From Cedecea neteri (GTDB taxonomy: Bacteria; Pseudomonadota; Gammaproteobacteria; Enterobacterales; Enterobacteriaceae), in NCBI RefSeq assembly GCF_000758325.1, contig NZ_CP009459.1, forward strand, positions 2,790,001 through 2,854,000: a DNA stretch of 64,000 nucleotides, given 5' to 3'. Each line of letters starts with the position of its first letter. The stretch's first letter is position 1. The translations under genes and the position numbers were made by a program. Positions 19,252 to 27,705 of the stretch are shown one piece after another. The notes below the pieces were generated by a model. That model saw only the letters and a list, made by a program, of their open reading frames with translations. It had not been told where the DNA came from and made no database searches.

Positions 19252-19410
19252 ATGGGATTTTGGCGAGTCGTTTTCACAATTATTCTGCCACCATTGGGCG
19301 TGCTTATCGGTAAAGGTTTTGGCTGGGCCTTCATCCTCAATATCATCCTCACCCTGCTAGGCTACTTCCCTGGCCTGATTCATGCGTTTTGGGTGCAGAC
19401 CCGGGATTGA
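19252..19410 (+). CDS. yqaE: YqaE/Pmp3 family small membrane protein
   Basis: A 52-residue protein of two membrane helices, almost identical to E. coli YqaE: MGFWRVVFTIILPPLGVLIG, GWAFILNIILTLLGYFPGLI, ending HAFWVQTRD. Pmp3/YqaE proteins are stress-induced and affect membrane potential in yeast and plants; the bacterial role is unclear. The true start is the ATG at 19252 with AGGAG upstream; the long upstream extension of the frame is not coding. Confidence 0.93.
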   Translation: MGFWRVVFTIILPPLGVLIGKGFGWAFILNIILTLLGYFPGLIHAFWVQTRD

Positions 19411-19770
19411 CCTGCCTGGCCTCTGTTGTGCCCCTCGCGTGAGAAAAGATGACTGCTTTTTTCATCCCTATCTGGCCCACTTTTGTGGGCTTTTTATTTC
19501 CTGTAAATTAAAAAGAGTTCCTGATTACTGAGGAATAACGGTTTTGTTTATCCTCTATTAAGGTTTTCTTAATATTCCCGACATCAATAAATAGCCAAAA
19601 TAATTACGTCTGAAATTAATTTCTTATTATTGATTTTTCTTTTAAAACAAGGATGTACAAACCGTTACACGAAAGTACTGGGCATTATGTAAGGCTAATC
19701 CGCTTTATTGAGGAAACGTTTATTTTTGCCATTTTACTATGCTCGTGTTTTCACTCCTGAGGTTATAATA
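19411..19770. other. AT-rich intergenic stretch
   Basis: Apart from the yqaE terminator, this 360-base region is AT-rich and I see no gene in it. It probably holds the promoter of the following reductase gene, but no convincing -35/-10 pair stands out. Confidence 0.5.
19474..19495 (+). terminator. Terminator of yqaE
   Basis: GCCCAC-TTTT-GTGGGC followed by TTTTT. Confidence 0.88.
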
Positions 19771-20880
19771 ATGAGTCAACTTTTGATTACCGGTGCGACA
19801 GGTTTCCTGGGCGGCGCGGTTTTAGCCCGATCCCTCTCCGAATCCTCTTTCAATACCGTATTGCTATTGGTGCGAGCGAACTCTCCTCAGGAGGGCGTGG
19901 CCAGAATCAGAAATAACCTTGCTAATTTTGGTTGTACTGAAGCACAGCTGGCACAAATTAACCCGGAAAATATATTACTGGGTGATTTAGCCGAACCTGA
20001 ACATTTTCTGGATGATGAAAGGCTGTCCAGCGTTACGCACGTGATTAACTGCGCCGCGGTGGCATCCTTTGGCGAGAATGCGCTGATCTGGAAAGTTAAC
20101 GTGGAAGGCACTCTGCAGTTTGCTCGCCGCATGTCCCAGGTGAAGGGCCTGCAGCGTTTCCTGCACGTCGGCACCGCAATGTCCTGTGTACCGGATGCGG
20201 GTACGCTGGTGACCGAAAGTATGTCGAGCAAGCCGGAAGAAGAGCACCTGGTGCAGTACACCTGGTCTAAATCCACTATCGAACGCATGATGTCCGAGCA
20301 GTTCCCGCAGCTGCCGCTGGTTATCGCTCGTCCGTCCATCGTGGTGGGCCACAGCGAGCAGGGCTGCCGCCCGTCCAGCAGCATCTTCTGGGTCTTCCGC
20401 ATGGTGTTGATGCTCGGGAAATTCATGTGCTCCCTGGATGACAAAATCGACGTTATCCCGGTGGACTATTGCGCAGAGGCGCTCCTGCTGCTAGCGAAGA
20501 GCGACTCGCTGAAAGAGAAGATCTACCACATCTCCGCCGGGGACGTGAGCAGCATCCGCTTTGCTGACATCGATGAAGCGATGTCCAGCGCGCTGAACCA
20601 GACGCCGATCTTCTCCAATTACGAGCAGGTGGATTACAGCGAACTGGTTAAAAGCCGCAGAAGCTTCAAATCCATTTACGGGCCGTGCAATGAGCGCTTA
20701 ATGCTGCGTGCGATGCGTCTGTATGGGGAGTTCTCTATGCTGAATGTGCGTTTCTCTAACGAGAAGCTGCTGGATTTAGGCATGTCTCCGCCGCCGCGCT
20801 TTGTGGATTACATCAGCCGTTGCGTGGAAACCACCCGGGATTATTCTATTCCCGAGCTGATGAAGGTCGACTTCAAATAA
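19771..20880 (+). CDS. SDR / thioester-reductase-like NAD(P)-binding protein
   Basis: A 369-residue extended short-chain dehydrogenase. It has the nucleotide-binding motif TGATGFLGG at residues 7-15, HVINCAAVASFGE, a catalytic YxxxK (YTWSK) and RPSIVVGHSEQG after it, the order seen in the NAD_binding_4 (thioester reductase/fatty acyl reductase) family. Such domains reduce acyl-thioesters or act on NDP-sugars. GAGG sits 8 bases before the ATG at 19771. Composition shifts from AT-rich in the first 250 bases to GC-rich after. No carrier-protein or synthetase genes are nearby, so the substrate is unknown. Confidence 0.82.
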   Translation: MSQLLITGATGFLGGAVLARSLSESSFNTVLLLVRANSPQEGVARIRNNLANFGCTEAQLAQINPENILLGDLAEPEHFLDDERLSSVTHVINCAAVASFGENALIWKVNVEGTLQFARRMSQVKGLQRFLHVGTAMSCVPDAGTLVTESMSSKPEEEHLVQYTWSKSTIERMMSEQFPQLPLVIARPSIVVGHSEQGCRPSSSIFWVFRMVLMLGKFMCSLDDKIDVIPVDYCAEALLLLAKSDSLKEKIYHISAGDVSSIRFADIDEAMSSALNQTPIFSNYEQVDYSELVKSRRSFKSIYGPCNERLMLRAMRLYGEFSMLNVRFSNEKLLDLGMSPPPRFVDYISRCVETTRDYSIPELMKVDFK

Positions 20881-20883
20881 TAC

Positions 20884-20907
20884 AAAAGGGAGCACAGGCT
20901 CCCTTTT
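20884..20907 (+). terminator. Terminator after the SDR gene, first hairpin
   Basis: AAAAGGGAGC-ACAG-GCTCCCTTTT, just after the stop codon. A near copy follows 20 bases later. Confidence 0.85.
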
Positions 20908-20925
20908 CAATTTTTGCATTCAATT

Positions 20926-20949
20926 AAAGGGAGCGTTGGCTCCCTTTTT
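20926..20949. terminator. Second, near-identical terminator hairpin
   Basis: AAAGGGAGC-GTTG-GCTCCCTTTTT. It has T tracts on both strands, so it can end both the SDR gene and the convergent MBL-fold gene. Confidence 0.85.
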
Positions 20950-20961
20950 ACGTTTAGTGAA

Positions 20962-21810
20962 TTACCACTTCATTTCGCCGGTATTCACTTTGGCGCTCAT
21001 TTCAAGCGAGCTTTCATCGGCCAGGCCCGGATATTTTTGCTTCATCTCAGCAATGACCGGGGCGCTTTTACCTTTCTTCAGCGCCAGTTCAAAGTCGGCT
21101 AAATAGTCGCCGGTAAAGACTACCGGGGCCGCGCCTGGTTTGACCTTACCGATGTAATGACCTGGGATCACGCGTTTCGGCTTCAGAGCCGCCATTTCAT
21201 CCAGCACATCACGCCACTCCTGACGAGCTGCTTTGGTCTGGGAATCGGCGGTCCAGACGTGAATGCCGGAACTGACGCCCACGCCACCGAGAATGGTTTT
21301 ATTGGCCGGGATCCACAGATACGCCGCGTGAGAAGCAGGCTGGCGAAGCTCAATTTTTTCACCGTCGACGGTGAAGGTTGTCTCATGCGTTACCTGTGGC
21401 ACGAAGACTTCTTTCGGCGCACCGTCTTTCAGAATCGGGCCCCAGTATTTGAGCTTCTCTGCTTTAGTTTTGTTGATATGGTCCACAACCAGCGGCGTGG
21501 CTTCAATTTTTACCTGCGGATAGGCCTTAACAATCGGCTCAAGGCCAAAGTAATAATCCGGGTCACCGGCGGTGATAAGCACGCGGGTCAGCTTTTTGCC
21601 GCTGTGCTGAATCATTTTCACCAGTGCTTCGCCGTCTTTAACGCTGAACTGGGCATCGACCAGCGTGGCTTCCGTTGGGCCGCTAATCAGCGTAGAGGTG
21701 ACCGGGAAAACGCCTTTGTCCTGCGGGTTGTAGACGTCGAGCGTCAGCGGAGCAGCAAAGCTAGCGCTGGTGAACAAAAGGGTGGCCGCGGCCAGGGTCT
21801 GTGTCTTCAT
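20962..21810 (-). CDS. Secreted metallo-beta-lactamase-fold protein lacking metal ligands
   Basis: A 282-residue protein with a signal peptide (MKTQTLAAATLLFTSASFAA) and MBL-fold layout: LISGPTEATLVDAQFS strand, a motif-1 position reading TAGDPDYYFGLEP, then PASHAAYLW and VIPGHYIGK. In active family members motif 1 is H-x-H-x-D-H (TH.HPDHYFGL); here all three histidines are replaced, so zinc binding and hydrolase activity are doubtful. It is divergent from a LysR regulator at 21943 that probably controls it. It may be a binding protein or a non-metal enzyme; the function is not known. Confidence 0.82.
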   Translation of the reverse strand: MKTQTLAAATLLFTSASFAAPLTLDVYNPQDKGVFPVTSTLISGPTEATLVDAQFSVKDGEALVKMIQHSGKKLTRVLITAGDPDYYFGLEPIVKAYPQVKIEATPLVVDHINKTKAEKLKYWGPILKDGAPKEVFVPQVTHETTFTVDGEKIELRQPASHAAYLWIPANKTILGGVGVSSGIHVWTADSQTKAARQEWRDVLDEMAALKPKRVIPGHYIGKVKPGAAPVVFTGDYLADFELALKKGKSAPVIAEMKQKYPGLADESSLEMSAKVNTGEMKW

Positions 21811-21942
21811 CTTTTTCTATCCTGATTAACTGAATGAATAAGCCCGTTTGGGAATGAGAAACAGTGTAAATTGCATTTTGTGAATCGTAATGGCCTAATT
21901 CAGGTAAGATGAGTTTCATAAATCGAACAGATGGGTGAAAGA

Positions 21943-22821
21943 ATGGACAGGATCATTGCTGCAAAAGTCTATACCCGCATTTGCGAGCTGGGCAGCCTGA
22001 GCGCCGCGGCTCGGGCGTTAAATATGTCCCGGCCAATGGTGAGTCGCTATCTCGAGCAAATGGAACATTGGGCGGGGGAGCGGCTGCTGCATCGTTCTTC
22101 CCGCAAGCTGACGTTAACGCCGACGGGTGAGCGGGTGCTGCAGCAAACCCGGGCGCTCAACGAGGTAGCGGAAAGTATTGCGGCGCAGAAGCAGCAGGAT
22201 TTGCCTTCGGGTACTCTGCGGGTGGCCTGCTCACAGTTTGGCGCCCGGTATTACATCGTGCCTTTCTTGTCTGATTTCCTGCGCGACTACCCGGATGTGA
22301 GGGTTGAGCTGCACGTCAGCAGTCAGGCGGTGAATATGATTGAGGAGCGTATCGATCTGGCTATTCGCATCACCAACGACCTCGATCCTAATATTATCGC
22401 CCGTCGTCTGGGGGAATGTGACTCCCGGCTGTATGCTTCGCCTTCTTACATTGAGCAAAGGGGAATGCCTCGTACGCCGGGCGATCTCGAGCACCACAAT
22501 TGCCTGCAATATAGCTATTTTCTGCGCAACATCTGGCAAATGGTGGATGAAAACGGCGACCCGCTGAACGTGGAGGTGAGCGGTAATTTCAGCGCCAATG
22601 ATTCCGTCGTGCTGATGGACGCAGTAGCGGACGGCGTGGGGATTGCGATGCTGCCGGTTCAGGATGCTCAGCCACGGTTTGAGAGCGGGGAGCTGGTTAA
22701 AGTGCTTGAGGCTTATCCGCCGCGATCGATGGGGATCTACGGTATATACCGGAGCCGAAGCTATCTGCCCGCTGCATTGAGACTGTTTCTGGCGGCGCTG
22801 TCGGACAGGCTGGCAAAATAA
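21943..22821 (+). CDS. LysR family transcriptional regulator
   Basis: A 292-residue regulator beginning MDRIIAAKVYTRICELGSLS with the helix-turn-helix NMSRPMVSRYLEQMEHWAGE followed by RLLHRSSRKL, and a substrate domain containing LDLAIRI-like EERIDLAIRITNDLDP. It is of the CrgA/DmlR-like LysR branch. Its gene diverges from the secreted MBL-fold gene and probably regulates it. The ATG at 21943 is preferred (GGTG upstream); an ATG four codons earlier is possible. Confidence 0.9.
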   Translation: MDRIIAAKVYTRICELGSLSAAARALNMSRPMVSRYLEQMEHWAGERLLHRSSRKLTLTPTGERVLQQTRALNEVAESIAAQKQQDLPSGTLRVACSQFGARYYIVPFLSDFLRDYPDVRVELHVSSQAVNMIEERIDLAIRITNDLDPNIIARRLGECDSRLYASPSYIEQRGMPRTPGDLEHHNCLQYSYFLRNIWQMVDENGDPLNVEVSGNFSANDSVVLMDAVADGVGIAMLPVQDAQPRFESGELVKVLEAYPPRSMGIYGIYRSRSYLPAALRLFLAALSDRLAK

Positions 22822-22914
22822 TTTAAGAAAAACCTTAGTTACAGGTGGCCATGCCGTTTACTTTTTGCGCCAGGAATGTTCTGATCTCGCGGCGAAAAAG
22901 TAAGGGGAGCAGCA

Positions 22915-23220
22915 ATGTTTCAATTAAAACCGGGCAGCCTGGCGATGATCATCGGCGCTCGTACCGCCGCCGGGCGGGTGAATATAGGTAAAGCGGTAGA
23001 GCTGTTCGGGCTGTGCCAGCCAGGAGAACGCTTTGTTAATCCGGTGACCGGTGTGGTAACACAGCTTCCGCCGGAGGCAAACTACCCGCTTTGGCTGGTG
23101 ACCGGAGAGGTTATCGCTTTTGATGGCCGCCAGGGCTACGCCTTCGTGCGTGCCGAACATTTAATGCCGCTGGACAAAGATTTTTCCCCGCAGGAAGACG
23201 AACTCCACCTCAGCTACTGA
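22915..23220 (+). CDS. Conserved-looking small protein of unknown function
   Basis: A 101-residue soluble protein beginning MFQLKPGSLAMIIGARTAAG and containing NIGKAVELFGL and WLVTGEVIAFDGRQGYAFV. I do not recognise the family; the spacing of Gly and Val suggests a small beta-barrel. AGGGGAG lies 10 bases upstream. It ends 7 bases into the convergent yeaO gene. Confidence 0.7.
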   Translation: MFQLKPGSLAMIIGARTAAGRVNIGKAVELFGLCQPGERFVNPVTGVVTQLPPEANYPLWLVTGEVIAFDGRQGYAFVRAEHLMPLDKDFSPQEDELHLSY

Positions 23221-23567
23221 TCCCGGCAGTGGCGCAAAAAGTCGGCCAGCACCAGGGCATGGTTCTGGTCGGTATTTTTTGCGCCATACAGCAACGTCAG
23301 CGTGCCGCTTTCGCCGTGTCGGGCAAGCGCCTGGGCTGCGTCCAGATGTTGCCCAAGCTCTTGCCTGTAAAGCTTGCTGAACGCGGAAAAATCAATAGTT
23401 TCGCTGTGAAAGGCTTTGCGTAGCTCGCTTGAGGGTGCCAGTTCCTTCGGCCATTCATCGTAGAGCAGGTCGCTTTTTTTCATCCCTCTCGGCCACAGTC
23501 TGTCCACCAGCACTCGGTAGCCGTCATCATCAGACGGGGCTTCATAGACGCGTTTACAGCGGATCAT
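23214..23567 (-). CDS. yeaO: DUF488 family protein YeaO
   Basis: A 117-residue DUF488 protein close to E. coli YeaO: CKRVYEAPSDDDGYRVLVDR, LWPRG, LRKAFH and AKNTDQNHALVLADFLR are all conserved. The function is unknown. Its ATG overlaps the stop of the upstream DUF523 gene (ATGA, 4 bases), so the two are translated as a unit. In E. coli yeaO follows nimT (yeaN); here a DUF523 gene, an amidotransferase, a repeat array and a methyltransferase lie between them. Confidence 0.92.
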   Translation of the reverse strand: MIRCKRVYEAPSDDDGYRVLVDRLWPRGMKKSDLLYDEWPKELAPSSELRKAFHSETIDFSAFSKLYRQELGQHLDAAQALARHGESGTLTLLYGAKNTDQNHALVLADFLRHCRDQ

Positions 23568-24067
23568 GCCTGCTCCTTTTCGACGGCCTCAAGCCTGCTG
23601 AGCAACAGCGGAATCTGGTGGTCGGCAAAGACTTCGATGCCGTGCTGACGCAACAGTGCTGCCGCAACCCCCTGACCCGGGATTGTTTTGCCTGCAAAGT
23701 GGCCATCGTAAATTTTCTGGCTGCCGCAGGTCGGGCTGCCGTCGGTAAGAATAGCAAACTGGCAGTTATTATCGCGGGCGGTTTCAAGCGCGAGCCAGGC
23801 GGCAAGAAGGTAAGGTTCGGTGACGTTTTTGCCGTCGCTTTCCAGTATGGCTGCACGGCCTAGCAAGGCAGCTTCACCATTGCCTCCGCTAAGCTCTGCG
23901 GGGAGACGCGGCGTTGGTAGCCCGGCGGCGAGTTCGGGGCAGTGGATAACCAGGCGGCCTTCGGCCTGTAGTCGGGCGAGGGCCGCGCCAGTTTGTGATT
24001 TTTCTCGGCCATCATAGCGAACCTGAAACCCCATCAGGCAGGCGCTAACCAGTATTTTTGCTTTCAT
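23564..24067 (-). CDS. DUF523 family protein
   Basis: A 167-residue DUF523 protein. Characteristic segments are KILVSACLMGFQVRYDGREK, HCPELAAGLPTPRLPAEL and the Cys-containing ILTDGSPTCGSQKIYDGHFA then GKTIPGQGVAAALL. Three conserved cysteines (CLMG, HCPE, PTCG) hint at metal or cluster binding, which is not established. It overlaps yeaO by 4 bases. Confidence 0.9.
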   Translation of the reverse strand: MKAKILVSACLMGFQVRYDGREKSQTGAALARLQAEGRLVIHCPELAAGLPTPRLPAELSGGNGEAALLGRAAILESDGKNVTEPYLLAAWLALETARDNNCQFAILTDGSPTCGSQKIYDGHFAGKTIPGQGVAAALLRQHGIEVFADHQIPLLLSRLEAVEKEQA

Positions 24068-24229
24068 ATTCTTCTTCGATGAAGTGAACCTGACACGTTA
24101 CTACATTGTTTGCCACGGCGGAAAGAGGCGAAAGACTGCCAATTTTTGCGGTTGCCAGCGCAAAGCAAAACGCCTACTCTATCATTCCTTATGTTGTTCT
24201 CTTCCCTCAAACATAAGGCCAACCAAAGC

Positions 24230-24937
24230 ATGTCAGACTCACAGTTGAAATCCACTTTACGTATTGCGCTTGTCGGTGATTATAACCCCGCGGTGATTGC
24301 ACACCAGGCCATTCCTCAGGCGTTAGATAATGCGGCTGCCGCGCTTGGCGTCAGCGCGGATTATGACTGGGTCTCCTCGCTGGAAGTGACCAGCCCCGAA
24401 GATCTGGTGGGTTACGACGCAATCTGGTGCGTGCCTTCCAGCCCTTATCTGAATGAAGATGCTGCTTACCTTGCCGTTCGCTTTGCGCGGGAGAACGGCG
24501 TGCCTTTCCTCGGCACCTGCGCCGGGTTCCAGTATGCGGTGGTGGAATATGCGCGTAACGTGCTCGGTTGGGAAGATGCGGGCCATGCGGAAACCGCGAG
24601 CGAAGGGCGGCTGGTGATTGGCCGCCTGAGCTGCTCGCTGGTGGAGGTTTCAGACAAGATCGCGCTGCTGGCCGACTCTACGGTTGGGCGCGCCTATGGC
24701 AAGACGGAGATTGAAGAGGGCTACCACTGCAATTACGGTATAGCGGAGCTGTTTGCCACTGCGCTTGCCGGCGAACCGCTGAAGCCGACCGGTTGGGATA
24801 AGCAGGGCGAGATTCGCGCGGTTGAACTTCAGGAACATCCGTTCTTTGTGGCGACGCTGTTCCAGCATGAGCGAAATGCGCTTAAAGGCAAACCGTCTCC
24901 TTTGGTTGAGGCTTTCCTGGCCGCCGCTGAGAGATAA
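24230..24937 (+). CDS. CTP synthase C-terminal-like glutamine amidotransferase
   Basis: A 235-residue class-I glutamine amidotransferase domain resembling the C-terminal half of CTP synthase. The nucleophile lies in FLGTCAGFQYAV, with the His in EEGYHCNYG and a C-terminal QEHPFFVATLFQHE block. It has no N-terminal synthase half. This family is annotated as CTP synthase C-terminal-region related; in some bacteria the Cys is selenocysteine, here it is a plain Cys codon. The ATG at 24230 (MSDSQLKS) is chosen from similarity. It diverges from the DUF523 gene. Confidence 0.88.
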   Translation: MSDSQLKSTLRIALVGDYNPAVIAHQAIPQALDNAAAALGVSADYDWVSSLEVTSPEDLVGYDAIWCVPSSPYLNEDAAYLAVRFARENGVPFLGTCAGFQYAVVEYARNVLGWEDAGHAETASEGRLVIGRLSCSLVEVSDKIALLADSTVGRAYGKTEIEEGYHCNYGIAELFATALAGEPLKPTGWDKQGEIRAVELQEHPFFVATLFQHERNALKGKPSPLVEAFLAAAER

Positions 24938-24966
24938 ATTCGGGATATCGGGGCGCTTGGTTACAG

Positions 24967-25549
24967 CCCTCACCCCGACCCTCTCCCAGAGGGAGAGGGA
25001 GAAAACAGACGTCGGGGAAAGTGGTTCCGGAGAGCTTTATCCATTCCCTCTCCCAAAGGGCGAGGGAGAAAACAGACGTCGGGGAAAGTGGTTCCGGAGA
25101 GCTTTATCCATTCCCTCTCCCAAAGGGAGAGGGAGAAAACAGACGTCGGGGAAAGTGGTTCCGGAGAGCTTTATCCATTCCCTCTCCCAAAGGGCGAGTG
25201 AGAAAACAGACGTCGGGGAAAGTGGTTCCGGAGAGCTTTATCCATTCCCTCTCCCAAAGGGAGAGGGAGAAAACAGACGTCGGGGAAAGTGGTTCCGGAG
25301 AGCTTTATCCATTCCCTCTCCCAAAGGGAGAGTGAGAAAACAGACGTCGGGGAAAGTGGTTCCGGAGAGCTTTATCCATTCCCTCTCCCAAAGGGCGAGT
25401 GAGAAAACAGATGTCGTGGAAAGTGGTTTCAGAGAGCTTTATCCATTCCCTCTCCCAGAGGAAGAGGGAGAAAACAGATGTCGTGGAAAGTGCTTCCAGA
25501 AAGCTTTATCTATTCCCTCTCCCTTTCAGGGAGAGGGTCAGGGTGAGGG
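24967..25549. repeat. Expanded palindromic repeat array: 8 units of 67 bp (element copy 2)
   Basis: The unit GTGGTTCCGGAGAGC... starts at 25021, 25088, 25155, 25222, 25289, 25356, 25423 and 25490, exactly 67 bp apart. Each unit contains CCCTCTCCC-AAA-GGGAGAGGG, a strong hairpin, followed by GAGAAAACAGACGTC. Units 1-6 are almost identical (they differ mainly at GGG(A/C)GAG(G/T)G); units 7 and 8 have drifted. The whole is bounded by CCCTCACCC and GGGTGAGGG ends as in copies 1 and 3. A 311-codon ORF reads through but is repeat-derived. Confidence 0.95.
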
Positions 25550-25641
25550 TAAAAAAACAGAAGCGACATTGTGGTTGAAGCAAGTGCCAGACATAAAGCG
25601 AGGCTCGGGTTCCAACGTAAATCGCATCGTAGACCTTATCT

Positions 25642-26382
25642 TTAACGAGGTTTCGTCGCCCGAAGAATCAAAAAGGCCGGGCGGCGCATCTCTTTTACCA
25701 GACGCGGGTGCTGGGCCAGGGTTTCTGCCGTCGGCTTGGTTTCCAGCATTCGGGTGAGGGCGAAACCGCTGTCGAGCAGGGTATTCACATAGGTTTCCGT
25801 GGTGCGGTGGTACTTTTGCACATCCTCCACGAACCAGTTGGTGTGGCGTAAACCTTGCTGGTGGTAGTGATTCACCGGCCAGATAACTTCTTCTTTATAG
25901 GGCTGCCAGCCCACCGGGAAGGCGGTGCACATCGGGTGTTCTACGGAGAAGATAAACTGCCCCCCGGGTTTTAACGAAGCAAAGATAGTGTTGCTCAGGC
26001 GGGCGAAATCTTCGATGTAGTGCAACGCCAGCGACGAAATCGCCAGGTCCCAGGTTTCACCTTCCGGCGAGAATTGTTCCAGCGGTAAATGGTGGTAGCT
26101 GATGTTTGCGTCCTGCGTTGCGGCGCGCGCCTGGGCGAGCATCTTTTCCGAGATATCAAACCCCGTCACGCTTGCCGCCCCGTGAGCGCGGGCGAAGCGG
26201 GCAAAGTCGCCAAAGCCGCAGCCCAGGTCGAGGATCTTCAGGCCATCCAGCGCAGGCAGCAGGGAATAAAGCTCGGGGATCTCCAGCAGCCCGTTAAGGC
26301 CGGAGTCCTGCTCCCTTAGCTGACGGTAATTTTCAAAAAATACCGGGTCGTCAAAAATGTTCTGCGGTGCCGATGATGCCAT
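25642..26382 (-). CDS. Class I SAM-dependent methyltransferase
   Basis: A 246-residue Rossmann-fold methyltransferase. Motif I is LKILDLGCGFGDFARFA near residue 50, motif II GFDISEKML, and motif IV DLAISSLALHYIEDF; a later SVEHPMC segment is typical of the UbiE/UbiG-like group with this fold. AAGGAGG lies 5 bases ahead of the ATG at 26382. It follows nimT by 22 bases on the same strand and may be co-transcribed. Substrate unknown. Confidence 0.9.
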   Translation of the reverse strand: MASSAPQNIFDDPVFFENYRQLREQDSGLNGLLEIPELYSLLPALDGLKILDLGCGFGDFARFARAHGAASVTGFDISEKMLAQARAATQDANISYHHLPLEQFSPEGETWDLAISSLALHYIEDFARLSNTIFASLKPGGQFIFSVEHPMCTAFPVGWQPYKEEVIWPVNHYHQQGLRHTNWFVEDVQKYHRTTETYVNTLLDSGFALTRMLETKPTAETLAQHPRLVKEMRRPAFLILRATKPR

Positions 26383-26404
26383 ACGATCCTCCTTGTTAGT
26401 CTGT

Positions 26405-27607
26405 TCAGGCCGCGGCTTTCTCCGCCGCGCCGATCTCTTTCTGGCGTCCAGCATAAGCCCCAAAGACGCCCATGACGACAGAAAGTAGCGCACAGCCTAA
26501 TAACGGTATCGCCCAACTGCCGGTGATGTCATGAATTTTACCCATCACTGGTGGGCCAAAGGCGGCCAGAAGATAACCGACGCACTGCGCCATGCCGGAC
26601 AGCGCCGCCGCCTGATGAGCAGAACCGGTGCGCATACCAATGAATGAGAGCCCGAGGATCATCGCCGCGCCGGAGCCAAACCCGCCGAGCGATACCCAGA
26701 AGATGGAGAAAGCGGGCAGCAGCCACAGGCCGAGCGTCGCCAGACACCACAGCAGCGCCATCAGCGCGGCAATCCCCCGCTGGTCTTTCAGACGGCTCAG
26801 GATCAGACCCACAAACAATCCCGGAATGGCGGTGGCGAGCTGCAGAATGCCGTGTATCGACCCGGCTTCGGCTTCGTTGTAGCCGTGGCTGATCAGAATA
26901 GAAGGCAGCCAGCCGATAATCACGTAATAGACCAGCGAGTTAATGCCCAGATACAGGGTGACCTGCCAGGCCAGCGGCGAGGACCAGATGCCGCGGCTGT
27001 GCAGCGCCGGGTTGCCGGAAAGGTTCATTACCGTGCTGCTGCCAAGCTGCGGCAGCCAGATAATCAGCGCCAGCAGCGGGAAGATCATCAGCGACAACAT
27101 GGCACCGGACCAGCCGAAGCCGTGCAGGGCAATCGGCACCACCATTACCGAGCCCAGTGCGGCGGCCACGCCCATCGTGAGCGAGTAAGCGCCGGTGAGT
27201 TTAGCAACCTGGCCGGGGAAGTCACGCTTAAGCAGGCTGGGCAATAGCACGTTGCCCATAGCGATTCCACAGCCGATGATGGCCGTGCCGATGTACAGCA
27301 GCGCGGCGTGGCCGGCGGAGCGCAAAGCAATCCCGGCGCAGATAATTAGCAACGCGCCGAACAGACTGCGCTCGGTGCCAAAGCGGCGGGCGATCCCGGC
27401 GGCAAGCGGGGAAACAACCGCAAAGGCCAGCAGGGGCAGGGTAGTTAAAATCCCGATCTGCGCGGTGGACAGCGCAAGTGCATCGCGCACCATATCCAGC
27501 AGCGGTGCTGCGCCGGTAAAAGTAACGCGCAGGGTGGTGGCAATCATCAGAATGCCGAGCAGAAGCAGAGCGCGGCTCTTTTTGCTCGCTGAAGTCGTGG
27601 AAGTCAT
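26405..27607 (-). CDS. nimT: MFS transporter NimT (2-nitroimidazole exporter)
   Basis: A 400-residue, twelve-helix CynX/NimT-family transporter. Long blocks match E. coli YeaN/NimT: LGILMIATTLRVTFTGAAPL, TLPLLAFAVVSPLAAGIARR, SPLAWQVTLYLGINSLVYYV, AHQAAALSGMAQCVGYLLAA. In E. coli NimT confers 2-nitroimidazole tolerance under NimR. It diverges from nimR here as there. ATG at 27607 is used (AGGA 8 bases upstream); the frame is open ten more codons. Confidence 0.95.
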   Translation of the reverse strand: MTSTTSASKKSRALLLLGILMIATTLRVTFTGAAPLLDMVRDALALSTAQIGILTTLPLLAFAVVSPLAAGIARRFGTERSLFGALLIICAGIALRSAGHAALLYIGTAIIGCGIAMGNVLLPSLLKRDFPGQVAKLTGAYSLTMGVAAALGSVMVVPIALHGFGWSGAMLSLMIFPLLALIIWLPQLGSSTVMNLSGNPALHSRGIWSSPLAWQVTLYLGINSLVYYVIIGWLPSILISHGYNEAEAGSIHGILQLATAIPGLFVGLILSRLKDQRGIAALMALLWCLATLGLWLLPAFSIFWVSLGGFGSGAAMILGLSFIGMRTGSAHQAAALSGMAQCVGYLLAAFGPPVMGKIHDITGSWAIPLLGCALLSVVMGVFGAYAGRQKEIGAAEKAAA

Positions 27608-27705
27608 GTGTTGGTGTCCTGAAAAACGGTAAGGCAAAGATACACGCTTCTGCCTTTTTACGAATCAAGCTAAAATGACAGATTATCGCTAAATTCGGAC
27701 ATGCT

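Noticed and set aside
24967-25549. Possible CRISPR array
   Set aside because: The period is constant but the entire 67-bp unit is repeated, including what would be spacers, and no cas genes are near.
24822-25757. 311-codon ORF through the repeat array
   Set aside because: The 67-bp unit is not a multiple of three and the frame is open only because the repeat lacks stops; the protein is a pure product of the repeat.
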